From: CAYZTY01 sp964444665
GTDB lineage: Bacteria; Planctomycetota; Phycisphaerae; Sedimentisphaerales; CAYZTY01
Direction of reading: 5' to 3'
DNA: 64,000 bases
NCBI GenBank assembly: GCA_964444665.1
Contig: CAYUIE010000014.1
Span: 1-64,000 of the forward strand
This document shows positions 16,338 through 25,094 of this stretch, one piece after another; the first letter of the stretch is position 1; the number at the start of each line of letters is the position of its first letter. A model generated the notes under the pieces. That model had not been told where the DNA came from and searched no databases. It saw nothing but the letters and a program-made list of their open reading frames with translations. Position numbers and translations under genes: made by a program.

Positions 16338-17630
16338 TCAGGATTCCAACTGCATTTTCCAGGCTTCTACTGTGTTTTTCATGAGCATTGCAGTAGTTAC
16401 AGGTCCTACCCCTCCGGGGACAGGAGTAATCAGGGAAGCCTTCTGCTTCGCTTCTTCGAAAACAACATCGCCGACAATCTTGCCCTCAACCCGATTTATG
16501 CCCACGTCGATAACTATCGCCCCTTCTTTAATCATATCGCCTTTGATTAAACCCGGTTTGCCCACGGCCACAATCAATATCTCGGCACTTCTTGTATGTG
16601 CAGCCAAATCCTGGGTAGCAATATGACAAACAGTCGTAGTGGCTGAGTCAAACGGGGAAGACAAAAGAAGCATAGCTAAAGGCTTACCCACAAGTGAGCT
16701 ATGGCCTACAAGGGTTACTTGTTTACCTTTGATGGAGGTTTCGGTACTCTTAATTAATTCCATTACCGCTAAAGCGGTACAGGGAACTATTCCCGGCCAG
16801 CCATACATCAGCAATCCCATATTTTGCGGATTCACGCCTTCCACATCTTTTGATGGCCCAATCGCCTCCTGCACCTTTTCTGCATTCATTTGTTGTGGTA
16901 AAGGCATCTGCAGGATAATCCCTGTTACTTTGCTGTCTTTGTTTTTTTCTTCGATAAACTGAATAAGCTCTTTCTCGCTTATTTCTGCGGGCAGCTGCTG
17001 AACCTGATAATCAATACCAATTTCCTCACAACCCTTTTTCTGGCTTTTAAGATAAGATGCCGATGCGGGATTCTCTCCCACCTGGACCGCCAGAAGAAGT
17101 GGAGATGATTGATATTTCTCCTTCAAACCAACTATCTCCTCCTTTAATCCTTCTTTCAACTCTTTCGCTACCGACCTTCCATCGATTAATTTCGCTGCTG
17201 TTTTCTTCTCATCGCCTAATTGTGACAAACCCTTTTTAACAGTAGCTCTTAGCTGGTCGGGTGTAAATGGTTTGGTAAGTAAATCGTCGGCGTTATGCTG
17301 AATTTCCTCTACAATGGATTTTGTCGTTGCATAGGCGGTAATGACTACAGAAACTATGTTTGGATCAATGTCTCCAACCTTCTTTAAAAGCTCCATACCA
17401 CTCATACCCGGCATCCTGAGGTCAACGAGAATCAAGTCAGGCTTCAACTGCTTTATCTTCTGTAAACCTCTTTGCCCATCCTCGGCCATTTCCGCCCGGT
17501 ATCCTTCTCTGGTTAATATCTGACAGCAGGAATCCCGCGTAGCCGGCTCGTCATCAACGACTAAAATAGTAGCCTTTGATGAGATGCCTTCCGCTTCTTG
17601 ATTTTTTTGATTGATCGATTGCGCTGACAT
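16338..17630 (-). CDS. folD: Response-regulator receiver fused to FolD (methylene-THF dehydrogenase)
   Basis: This 430-residue protein has two domains in one uninterrupted frame. Residues about 20-140 are a full receiver (DDE at 26-28, phospho-acceptor D70 in LILVDLRMPGMSG, LLTKPF). Residues about 146-428 are FolD, which interconverts methylene- and formyl-tetrahydrofolate. It shows KLIDGRSVAKEL, QVGENPASASYL, ILQMPLP, the cofactor loop VGHSSLVGKPLAMLL and a C-terminal PVPGGVGPVTTAMLMKNTVE. The usual catalytic Lys (human K56) is Q197 and the usual Asp (human D125) is E264; Q241 matches human Q100. The dehydrogenase may remain while cyclohydrolase is doubtful. A sigma-54-type promoter lies upstream. 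Confidence 0.93.
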   Translation of the reverse strand: MSAQSINQKNQEAEGISSKATILVVDDEPATRDSCCQILTREGYRAEMAEDGQRGLQKIKQLKPDLILVDLRMPGMSGMELLKKVGDIDPNIVSVVITAYATTKSIVEEIQHNADDLLTKPFTPDQLRATVKKGLSQLGDEKKTAAKLIDGRSVAKELKEGLKEEIVGLKEKYQSSPLLLAVQVGENPASASYLKSQKKGCEEIGIDYQVQQLPAEISEKELIQFIEEKNKDSKVTGIILQMPLPQQMNAEKVQEAIGPSKDVEGVNPQNMGLLMYGWPGIVPCTALAVMELIKSTETSIKGKQVTLVGHSSLVGKPLAMLLLSSPFDSATTTVCHIATQDLAAHTRSAEILIVAVGKPGLIKGDMIKEGAIVIDVGINRVEGKIVGDVVFEEAKQKASLITPVPGGVGPVTTAMLMKNTVEAWKMQLES

Positions 17631-17679
17631 TATTTTCTCCTTGAGTTTATTGTTCTCATTTTTTGTAACGTTATTTTCC

Positions 17680-17695
17680 GAGTATTCTTATACTC
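17680..17695. promoter_or_regulatory. Inverted repeat in the leader of receiver-folD
   Basis: A perfect 6-bp inverted repeat, GAGTAT-TCTT-ATACTC, lies between the predicted sigma-54 promoter and the folD start codon. It could be an RNA hairpin or a protein site. Nothing else distinguishes it. Confidence 0.35.
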
Positions 17696-17713
17696 CGCGC
17701 TACAATGCATTAT

Positions 17714-17729
17714 TGCAATTACTGCGCCA
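17714..17729 (-). promoter_or_regulatory. Sigma-54 (-24/-12) promoter for receiver-folD
   Basis: On the minus strand this reads TGGCGCAGTAATTGCA. Against the sigma-54 consensus TGGCACG-N4-TTGCW it keeps TGGC, TTGC and the exact spacing. Transcription would start about 12 nt downstream, near 17703, leaving a leader of about 73 nt to the ATG at 17630. It lies directly after the terminator of an NtrC-type activator gene. Confidence 0.6.
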
Positions 17730-17735
17730 AACAAT

Positions 17736-17768
17736 TAAAAAAACCACTCAAGATTTTCCTAAGTGGTT
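17736..17768 (-). terminator. Rho-independent terminator of the NtrC-type gene
   Basis: On the minus strand an AAACCACT/AGTGGTTT stem with a 13-nt loop runs straight into a tract of seven T. It lies about 120 bp after the stop of the activator gene at 17887, and separates that gene from receiver-folD. Confidence 0.7.
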
Positions 17769-17886
17769 TATTAACAATAGGTTATCTTTATCTATAAAGC
17801 TTTTTGGTATTTATTTCTCTTTGCAAATAGCACTAAAAATGGGGTGTATTTCCCCATTCGACAGGGAATATTGCTCCAAATATCTC

Positions 17887-19239
17887 TTATTCAATTCCAT
17901 ATTTCTTTAGCTTCAAACGAAGGGTTTTGCGGTCTATTCCAAGAGATTCGGCTGCCTTGCCTCTGTGTTCGTTAAACAGCTTAATCATCTTTACAATATG
18001 TTCTCTTTCCACATCGGCAAGGCTCTTAGCTTCAAAAGCATCCGGCCTTGAAGAGCTATTAATAGACAATCCATAATAGTATAGGTCGGAGGGTTTAATA
18101 ATATCTTCTTTGCTTAATACAACTGCCCGCTCAATAGCATTTTCCAGTTCCCTGACATTTCCCGGCCAGTCGTATTCAACCAGAGCCTTCATTGCCTGCT
18201 CGGAAATAGCTTTTATGTCCTTGCCACGCCTTTTATTATATTTGCTTAAGAAATAATTGGCCAACAGAGGAATATCATCTTTTCTTTCGCGCAGTTTTGG
18301 CAAAGCTATCGGGACAACACTTAATCGATAAAACAGGTCTTCACGAAATGTCCCGTCCTTCACGGCTTCCTGCAAATCCTTGTTAGTAGCGGCAACGATT
18401 CGCACATCCACTTTGATAACCTGGTTGCCTCCCACCTTTGTTATTTCCCTCTCCTGCAGCACTCTAAGTAATTTTGTCTGGATATTTATACTGATATTTC
18501 CAATCTCATCGAAGAAAAGTGTCCCACCGTTTGCCAGCTCGAACCTTCCGTATTTCGTTGAGACTGCACCGGTGAAGGAACCTTTAACATGGCCGAACAA
18601 CTCACTTTCAAAGAGGCTTTCCACTAAACTTCCGCAGTCCACTACTACAAATGACGTATCTTTCCTGCCGCTGTGGCGATGTATCGCCCTTGCCACAAGC
18701 TCTTTTCCTGTGCCGCTTTCACCGGAAATAAGAACAGTCGTATCGGTTGGGCCGACTTTTTTCACAATCTGCTCAACCTCTTTCATCGATTCGCTTTGCC
18801 CGATTATAACATCGGGGCCAAAGCTCGCTTTAAGCTCTCCTTTCAGCAGAACATTTTCAAGAGCGAGCTCTCTTCTTTCTAATGCTCGTTTGACTATCAC
18901 CCTCAGGCTGTCGGGAGTGAAAGGTTTGGGAATAAAATCATAAGCTCCCTTTTTCATGGCTTCTACTGCAGATTCAACGGTTGCGTAGCCGGTGATAACA
19001 ATGACCATAGCATCAGGGTCATCTTCCTTTATCCTCTTCAACACTTCCATACCGCTTAAACCGGGCATTTTTAAGTCGAGTATGATAACATCGAAGGATT
19101 CCTTTTCCAGCATAGAGAGTCCTTTCAAACCGTCCTCTGCCATCTCCACTTTGTTGTCATCTCTCGACAATGTCTGCTGGCAGGAATCCCGCATTGCTTC
19201 CTCATCATCGATAACCAGTATCTTAGCCTCTTTGAGCAT
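17887..19239 (-). CDS. NtrC-family sigma-54-dependent response regulator
   Basis: The 450-residue regulator has three domains: a receiver (1-120, D55 in VIILDLKMPG); a sigma-54-interacting AAA+ ATPase with Walker A GESGTGKE at 173-180 and the sigma-54 contact loop GSFTGA at 220-225 (a Ser variant of GAFTGA); and a Fis-type helix-turn-helix at the end (GKAAESLGIDRKTLRLKLKK). Phosphorylated, it should drive sigma-54 promoters by ATP hydrolysis. It begins at the base after the kinase stop codon. A sigma-54-like promoter lies just downstream, in front of receiver-folD, and is the obvious local target. Confidence 0.95.
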   Translation of the reverse strand: MLKEAKILVIDDEEAMRDSCQQTLSRDDNKVEMAEDGLKGLSMLEKESFDVIILDLKMPGLSGMEVLKRIKEDDPDAMVIVITGYATVESAVEAMKKGAYDFIPKPFTPDSLRVIVKRALERRELALENVLLKGELKASFGPDVIIGQSESMKEVEQIVKKVGPTDTTVLISGESGTGKELVARAIHRHSGRKDTSFVVVDCGSLVESLFESELFGHVKGSFTGAVSTKYGRFELANGGTLFFDEIGNISINIQTKLLRVLQEREITKVGGNQVIKVDVRIVAATNKDLQEAVKDGTFREDLFYRLSVVPIALPKLRERKDDIPLLANYFLSKYNKRRGKDIKAISEQAMKALVEYDWPGNVRELENAIERAVVLSKEDIIKPSDLYYYGLSINSSSRPDAFEAKSLADVEREHIVKMIKLFNEHRGKAAESLGIDRKTLRLKLKKYGIE

Positions 19240-21162
19240 TTAGTCCTCCTTTCGAGTTACGGGCAATCTGATAACAAAGCTGCTTCCCTTACCGGGTTCG
19301 CTTTTCACCTTAATAGTACCTTTATGTCTGGCAATAATCCCATGGCTTACAGCCAGACCAAGCCCCGTGCCATGACCTACTTCCTTGGTTGTAAAGAACG
19401 GGTCAAATATTTTCTCGCGAATCTCCGGCTCAATGCCGCACCCGGTATCGGTGAATTCGACCTCTATATATTCGTTATTGTGTACCAATCTGGATGTTAT
19501 GGTCAGCTCGCCTTTCCCTTCCATCGCCTCGGCAGCATTCAGAACGATATTTGTAAAGACTTGCTGAATTTGACTGATGTCCATTAATACTGTAGGCAAA
19601 GAAGGGAGAAGAAGCTTGCTTATTCTTACATTTTGAAATAATGCCTGATTTACAATAATTGCTAACGTTCGATCTATAACCTCATTTATGTTTGCTTGCT
19701 CAACCTTGGGCTCAGTTTGACGGGCAAAATCCAGTAGTCCCTTTACTATGTCTTTACAGCGTGAGGTTTCAACAACGGCTTTTTCCAGATTTTTATGTAG
19801 AACACCGTCTTCTTTCGTATCTTCTAATGCTAAGTGAGTATACATCAAGACAGCGCCAAGTGGATTGTTGATTTCATGGGCTACCCCGGCGGCCAATTGT
19901 CCCAATGTGGCCAGCCTCTCCGACTTCATCATCTGTCGGCTGGTATATTCCTTTAATTCTTCATCCCGCTCTTTCAGGGAAGATGCCATTGTATTGAATG
20001 TCTCGGTAAGTTGTGCTATCTCATCTTTTCCCTTGGTCTCGACCCGAAAATCAAGATTACCCTTGGCCCATTCACCGGATGCAGATACTAAACGCTTGAC
20101 CGGCCATAGCACGCTGTTAGACAGAAAACTGGAAACTATAAAAGCTATGACCATCCCGGCAATCATTATTCCTAAAAACATCTCGACTGCCTGTCCGCGC
20201 ATATCCGTAAATTTCTCTTCCAGGATTCCCACGTAGAGAATGCCTATTATTTTCCCGTCTATATCTTTTATTGGTTCATAAGCAGAGATATACCAGTTAT
20301 TTACTACAAAAGCTCTATCTATCCAGGGCAGCCCTTTCTCTAAGAGCTGCTTATACACCTCTTCTGAAACGCGCGTCCCAATTGCCCTGCTTCCGTTCTC
20401 CGTCCTGACATTGGTTGAGATACGCAGGTCACCTTGAAAGATTGTCGCAGTACCGATATCTTTTCCTTTATATTTAACTTCCTGGTAGACTGTCCCTTTA
20501 ACTTTATCAACAATTTTGTAGTTCCGATTCAGCAGGTTACCACCATATAGCACACCAATCAAATCACCATTATGCCCGAAAACAGGTGCAGCAGCTTTAA
20601 TGCACATAGCCGATGTCTGTTTAGTTTGCGGACTTGGCTTTGCCTTCGGGGTAGAGATGAATTTTATGTGTGCCTGTTTGGCAAGGTCTGCCCCTTCTTT
20701 CACGAGCTGCTCCTTTGCAACTATTGTTGTTCCGAAAATTACTTCCCTGCCTGACAATACTTTACCAACAAACTGGTCTTTTGCCTCATCGTCACCATAA
20801 ACAGAGGGATTTCTTGACCTGAGAATTACCCGGCCATTCTTATCTGTAAGATTCAATATGTCTAAATGCTCAGCCTTTCTTACCTCCTCTAATCCATTTT
20901 TGAGCATCTCTACTTTGTTGTTTGATAGCCCGTCCTTTACGAAAAACCTCAAAGCAGTAAACCGAATTATATCCTTGAGGTTCTCGGCCTCTTCCCGATA
21001 AATCTCCCGGGCGGAGTTCAAATCATTCTTTACTTTATCCTGAGCCTGATTGATTATACCCGTACCTATCAGACGCACGCCCACAATAGTAGCGACTACG
21101 CCGTATAAAAGAATCACAGTCAGGAAACTTATAATCAGCTTTGTTCTTAAATAAGTTTTCAC
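19240..21162 (-). CDS. Membrane sensor histidine kinase with periplasmic Cache domain
   Basis: This is a 640-residue kinase. Transmembrane helix 1 is at about 8-30, followed by a large extracytoplasmic Cache-type sensor (about 35-325, including GRVILRSRNPS and VNNWYISAYEPIKDIDGKIIGILYVG). Transmembrane helix 2 (about 328-350) and HAMP (about 350-403) follow. HisKA has H429 in LAAGVAHEINNPLGAVLMY, and the ATPase domain carries DTGCGIE and GTGLGLAV. The H-E-I-N-N-P-L-G box is typical of NtrB-like kinases that pair with NtrC-type regulators, as here. Cache domains usually bind small organic acids or amino acids; the ligand is unknown. Confidence 0.94.
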   Translation of the reverse strand: MKTYLRTKLIISFLTVILLYGVVATIVGVRLIGTGIINQAQDKVKNDLNSAREIYREEAENLKDIIRFTALRFFVKDGLSNNKVEMLKNGLEEVRKAEHLDILNLTDKNGRVILRSRNPSVYGDDEAKDQFVGKVLSGREVIFGTTIVAKEQLVKEGADLAKQAHIKFISTPKAKPSPQTKQTSAMCIKAAAPVFGHNGDLIGVLYGGNLLNRNYKIVDKVKGTVYQEVKYKGKDIGTATIFQGDLRISTNVRTENGSRAIGTRVSEEVYKQLLEKGLPWIDRAFVVNNWYISAYEPIKDIDGKIIGILYVGILEEKFTDMRGQAVEMFLGIMIAGMVIAFIVSSFLSNSVLWPVKRLVSASGEWAKGNLDFRVETKGKDEIAQLTETFNTMASSLKERDEELKEYTSRQMMKSERLATLGQLAAGVAHEINNPLGAVLMYTHLALEDTKEDGVLHKNLEKAVVETSRCKDIVKGLLDFARQTEPKVEQANINEVIDRTLAIIVNQALFQNVRISKLLLPSLPTVLMDISQIQQVFTNIVLNAAEAMEGKGELTITSRLVHNNEYIEVEFTDTGCGIEPEIREKIFDPFFTTKEVGHGTGLGLAVSHGIIARHKGTIKVKSEPGKGSSFVIRLPVTRKED

Positions 21163-21495
21163 AAACTTAAAAACCTGAAAAGTTAGTCCGGAATCAGGGT
21201 CCCTTTCAATGGAAATAAATCAAGGTTTTTTCCATCCTAACCCCATATTTTAATAAAATCCCAACAACAAGCAAGGTAATACAAAACAGCTTCTTCAGTA
21301 ACATTGAAAAAATCCGAGATTATCTCACCAATGATGAATCTAAAGGATTAATAATCCAACTAAACGGATTATAGATTTAAACTGTAAGCTTAGAATCAGC
21401 CTACCACTACAACGGTGATTATGCTTGACTATCGGTCGCAAGTTTGTTATTTTGCCTCGTTCATAGATAACCTGCAGGAAAGGCGTGCTCGGCAA
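21163..21495. other. Divergent intergenic region
   Basis: The 333 bases separate the minus-strand kinase from the plus-strand ABC exporter and must hold both promoters. A frame open from GTG 21415 would extend the exporter by 27 residues, but the ribosome-binding site AGGAAAGG favours ATG 21496. I found no confident promoter and no sigma-54 match. Confidence 0.4.
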
Positions 21496-23643
21496 ATGAA
21501 GGCTTTTAATCGAGTATTCGACTATATTTGGCCGCAGTGGGTCAGGTTGATAATCATCGTATGCAGTGCTGCCGTTGTAGGGATGTTGTTCTCGTTCAGT
21601 GTAGCCACGGTTTTGCCGCTGTTGAAAGTAATGATGGGTGAGGAAGGGCTGCACGGCTGGGTGAACAGAGGCATCAGCCAGAACAGGTATGGCCTGAACT
21701 TCTATGTGCCCGACCGGGTTGACCTATCCGACCCGAATAATTCTCAGGCCGCTTATTATCTTCAGATTGTCCACGTGAAGGAAGACGGGCAGGCGGCAAA
21801 AGCCGGCTTATTCGAAGGCGACTTAATCATTGGGGCCGGAGGTAGCCCGGCCAATAAGCCCGGCGAAAAAGTAAATTCAACTATGCTTCTCTCAAAGCTC
21901 GCTAACGCCAAAAATAATGCCCTCATAGCCGTTCAATTCAAACGCCTCAACGAAAAAGGGCAAATGGAACTGAAAGAAGCTCAACTGGACAGCGGCCGAA
22001 GGCCGTTTTATGCCGACTATGCACAGCAATTGCTGCGATTTGTGCCGGAGCAGGAATCCAGAGCCAACCGAAAACGGGCAGTTATTTTTATCATTATCCT
22101 TATGGCGATTGTTACCGCGCTCAGGTGTACCGCTCGGTACTATCAGGATTATACGGTTCAGAAGCTGGGACACACAGCATTGGCAGGTCTGCGGGAAGTA
22201 ACCTTCGAACACGCAATGGATATTCCTATCAGCTTTTTTGCAAAAGCTGGTTCAAGTGACACGGTCAGCCGATTGATACGCGACACAACCGCTATCGGCA
22301 ATGGGATAAAAACACTGTTCGGCAAGGCCCTTCGCGAGCCGTTAAAAGCGGTGGGACTGGTTATAACCGCCTATATATTAGCGCCGGAGTTGACGCTGAT
22401 ATTCCTGTGCGGGACACCACTATCGCTGTTTGTGCTCAGCAAGCTCGGTCACAAAATAAAGCGAGCAACCAAAAGGTCCCTTCAAAGTTTCTCACAAATG
22501 TTGGGTAAGTTGAAAGAAGCGATAACCTCGATAGGAGTAGTCAAAGTTTACAACCGTCAGACTTACGAAGTAGAGCTGTTTAGAAACATTAACAAAAAAC
22601 TATTGAAGCAGCAGTTCCGGATTGCCAAAGTTGATACGTCAACGGGGCCCATACTGGAGTCTCTGGGTATGGTAGCCGGCTCTATTTGTTTGGCGTTCGG
22701 AGCCCATTGGGTCTACAAAGGCACAATGCAGGCAAGCAACTTTTTCACACTTCTTATCCTGCTTGGGGCAACTGCCGACTCGGTGCGGAGAGTAAGTAGT
22801 GTGTGGAACAGGCTTCAGCAGGCCAATGCGGCCGCAGAAAGAGTCTATGCAATCATAGATGAGCCAATCGAAACCGAATCGCCCGAGGCAATTGAACTAC
22901 CGGGCCTAAAGGAACAAATTGACTTCGAAGAAGTGATGTTCAGCTATCCAAATACGGACAAGAGAGCATTGGACGGCGTAAGTTTTTCAATAGCTGCGGG
23001 ACAGAACGTGGCGATCGTTGGGCCAAACGGGTCAGGTAAGACAACATTGGTAAATTTAATACCACGTCTATACGACCCGGACAGCGGACGAATCCTGATT
23101 GACGGAAAAGATATCCGGCAGGTGCGCCTCAGCAGTTTACGCGGCCAGATTGGACTGGTCACACAAAAGGTGATTACCTTCAATGATACGGTTGCAGCGA
23201 ATATTGCTTACGGCAAGCCCGACGCAAACAGAGAGGAAATCATAGAAGCAGCAAAGCGGGCGTTCGTGGACGAATTTATTGAGCCCCTGCCGGACGGATA
23301 TGAGACAATCATCGGGGAAGAAGGCTCAGGATTGAGCGGCGGCCAGTTACAAAGAATAGTTATCGCACGGGCGATTTTGAAAAATCCCAGGATTCTGATT
23401 TTTGACGAGGCGATGAGCCAGGTCGATGCCGATAGTGAAGCCAAGATTCACAAAGCCATTGAAGTTTTTATGGAGAACCGCACCAGCTTTATTATCGCCC
23501 ACCGGTTCAGCACAGTAATCAAAGCCGATTTAATAGTGGTAATGGACGCAGGCCGAGTCATAGCCCAGGGACAACACGAGGAGCTATTACATTGCTGCAC
23601 GCTGTATCAAAGCCTGTACAAGACGCAATTGGTGAAGGTCTGA
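21496..23643 (+). CDS. MsbA-like ABC exporter with PDZ-like insert
   Basis: This 715-residue half-transporter joins a six-helix membrane domain to an ATPase. The ATPase has Walker A VGPNGSGKTT near 508, the signature LSGGQLQR near 613, Walker B ILIFDEAM and the H-loop IIAHRFST. It has an unusually long segment between helix 1 and helix 2. Residues about 88-155 read like a PDZ domain (VKEDGQAAKAGLFEGDLIIG, then KLANAKNNALIAVQFKR), placed outside the inner membrane. Such transporters usually export lipids or peptides. The PDZ-like insert could bind a partner or the substrate. The small membrane protein downstream may be linked. Confidence 0.88.
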   Translation: MKAFNRVFDYIWPQWVRLIIIVCSAAVVGMLFSFSVATVLPLLKVMMGEEGLHGWVNRGISQNRYGLNFYVPDRVDLSDPNNSQAAYYLQIVHVKEDGQAAKAGLFEGDLIIGAGGSPANKPGEKVNSTMLLSKLANAKNNALIAVQFKRLNEKGQMELKEAQLDSGRRPFYADYAQQLLRFVPEQESRANRKRAVIFIIILMAIVTALRCTARYYQDYTVQKLGHTALAGLREVTFEHAMDIPISFFAKAGSSDTVSRLIRDTTAIGNGIKTLFGKALREPLKAVGLVITAYILAPELTLIFLCGTPLSLFVLSKLGHKIKRATKRSLQSFSQMLGKLKEAITSIGVVKVYNRQTYEVELFRNINKKLLKQQFRIAKVDTSTGPILESLGMVAGSICLAFGAHWVYKGTMQASNFFTLLILLGATADSVRRVSSVWNRLQQANAAAERVYAIIDEPIETESPEAIELPGLKEQIDFEEVMFSYPNTDKRALDGVSFSIAAGQNVAIVGPNGSGKTTLVNLIPRLYDPDSGRILIDGKDIRQVRLSSLRGQIGLVTQKVITFNDTVAANIAYGKPDANREEIIEAAKRAFVDEFIEPLPDGYETIIGEEGSGLSGGQLQRIVIARAILKNPRILIFDEAMSQVDADSEAKIHKAIEVFMENRTSFIIAHRFSTVIKADLIVVMDAGRVIAQGQHEELLHCCTLYQSLYKTQLVKV

Positions 23644-23671
23644 ATTTGCACTCTGTGCGGGAGCACCATTT

Positions 23672-23944
23672 GTGAACCGGCCGGTCCCTGAGATAACAAA
23701 CAATCAAAACAATGGTAAGCTACAAAAGAAGGTGCCGTGGCTACTCAGCAAAACCGGCGTACTGGCTATGCTGTTTCTGTTTCTGGGACCCTTTGGATTG
23801 TTTCTACTTTTTAACAGCCCTTGTTTTTCTCAGAAAGCCAAGGCCTGGCTGACTATAGCCGTAATGCTGTATGCAGCTATAATTGTGAGCATCTTTGTGG
23901 TTTTCCTGTTGTTTCTGTACAGGCTGATGGAATTAAATCTGTAG
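23672..23944 (+). CDS. Small two-helix membrane protein, hypothetical
   Basis: This is a 90-residue protein with two predicted transmembrane helices (about 28-48 and 60-83). The start is GTG 23672, 28 bp after the exporter stop, with GGGAG upstream. I do not recognise a family. Co-directional tight spacing suggests it accompanies the ABC exporter. Confidence 0.6.
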   Translation: MNRPVPEITNNQNNGKLQKKVPWLLSKTGVLAMLFLFLGPFGLFLLFNSPCFSQKAKAWLTIAVMLYAAIIVSIFVVFLLFLYRLMELNL

Positions 23945-24087
23945 TTTGAGATTGCCAGTTTCTTACAGATAAAATGTCGGGTAAAGCCGGCAAAAACAAA
24001 CCGCAGAAAAGATTTGAGGTTATAGTTTACTAAGGATGTTGCCGATTACTAATAGTAAGGGCCAAATTTTTTAGACGGGTAGAATTT

Positions 24088-25047
24088 ATGCACACAATCA
24101 AGCTTCAAGCCAAGGCACAAGAATTATTCAAACGGCACGAGAACAATCCCATCCTGAGCCCGGACATCTGGCCTTACCCGGTCAACGCCGTCTTTAATCC
24201 GGCGGCGGCGCAACTCAACGGCGAGACATTGCTGCTGGTCCGGGCCGAGGATATGAGGGGATTCTCGCACCTGACTATCGCCCGCAGCGCGGACGGGCTG
24301 AGCAACTGGAAAATAGACGATAAGCCAACCCTCGAGCCAAACCAGCAAAATTTGGAAGAAAAATGGGGATTGGAAGACCCCCGGATAACGTGGCTTGAAG
24401 AGCAAAAACAATACGGTATTACCTACGTTTCATTCAGTGAAGGTGGACCTATTGTTTCGCTGGCGATAACCAGGAACTTCAAGACATTCGCTCGGCTTGG
24501 GGGTATGTTGCCGCCGGAAGACAAGGACGCCTGTCTTTTCCCAAGGCGTTTTGGCGGGCGGTTCGCCCTGATTCATCGGCCTATCGTCCGGGGCGAAGCA
24601 CATATATGGCTGAGTCTTTCACCTGACCTGAAGCACTGGGGCGACCATAGAGCCCTGATAAGGACCAGGCACGCCTGGTGGGATTGCCACCGTGTTGGGC
24701 TGGGATGTCAGCCCATCGAACTGCCACAGGGTTGGCTGATTATCTACCATGGAGTACGCCAGACCACTGCAGGCGGTATATACCGGGTGGGGATGGCTCT
24801 GCTCGATTTGAACGTGCCGTGGAAGGTGCTTCGAAGAAGTGATGAGTGGGTGCTCGGACCACAGGCATATTATGAACGTGTCGGTGACGTCTCGGCAGTA
24901 GTCTTTCCCAGCGGAGCGGTGATTCACAAAGAAAGCAACCAGTTGTATCTCTATTATGGAGCGGCGGATTCGACGATAGCCGTTGCAATAGCAGATTTGG
25001 ACGCCGTGCAGGAATATATTATGTCCTGTCCCGAAGTGAAAGAATAA
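24088..25047 (+). CDS. Glycoside hydrolase family 130 (mannoside phosphorylase-like)
   Basis: The 319-residue protein has the five-bladed beta-propeller pattern of GH130: ENNPILSPDIWPYPVNAVFN, LLLVRAEDMRGFSHLTIARS, GLEDPRITWLEEQKQYGIT, DKDACLFPRRFGG and IYHGVRQ. Family members phosphorolyse or hydrolyse beta-1,2- or beta-1,4-linked mannosides. The subgroup cannot be fixed by eye. There is no signal peptide, so it acts in the cytoplasm on imported oligosaccharides. No transporter for them lies next to it. Confidence 0.9.
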   Translation: MHTIKLQAKAQELFKRHENNPILSPDIWPYPVNAVFNPAAAQLNGETLLLVRAEDMRGFSHLTIARSADGLSNWKIDDKPTLEPNQQNLEEKWGLEDPRITWLEEQKQYGITYVSFSEGGPIVSLAITRNFKTFARLGGMLPPEDKDACLFPRRFGGRFALIHRPIVRGEAHIWLSLSPDLKHWGDHRALIRTRHAWWDCHRVGLGCQPIELPQGWLIIYHGVRQTTAGGIYRVGMALLDLNVPWKVLRRSDEWVLGPQAYYERVGDVSAVVFPSGAVIHKESNQLYLYYGAADSTIAVAIADLDAVQEYIMSCPEVKE

Positions 25048-25094
25048 TCATCTCACTGCATTCAGGTTATGACTTAATTCTTCCCCCCTGCCTT

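Noticed and set aside
18380..18943. 187-residue plus-strand frame
   Set aside because: It is antisense to the NtrC-type AAA+ domain and reads as low-complexity Ser/Thr/Phe sequence.
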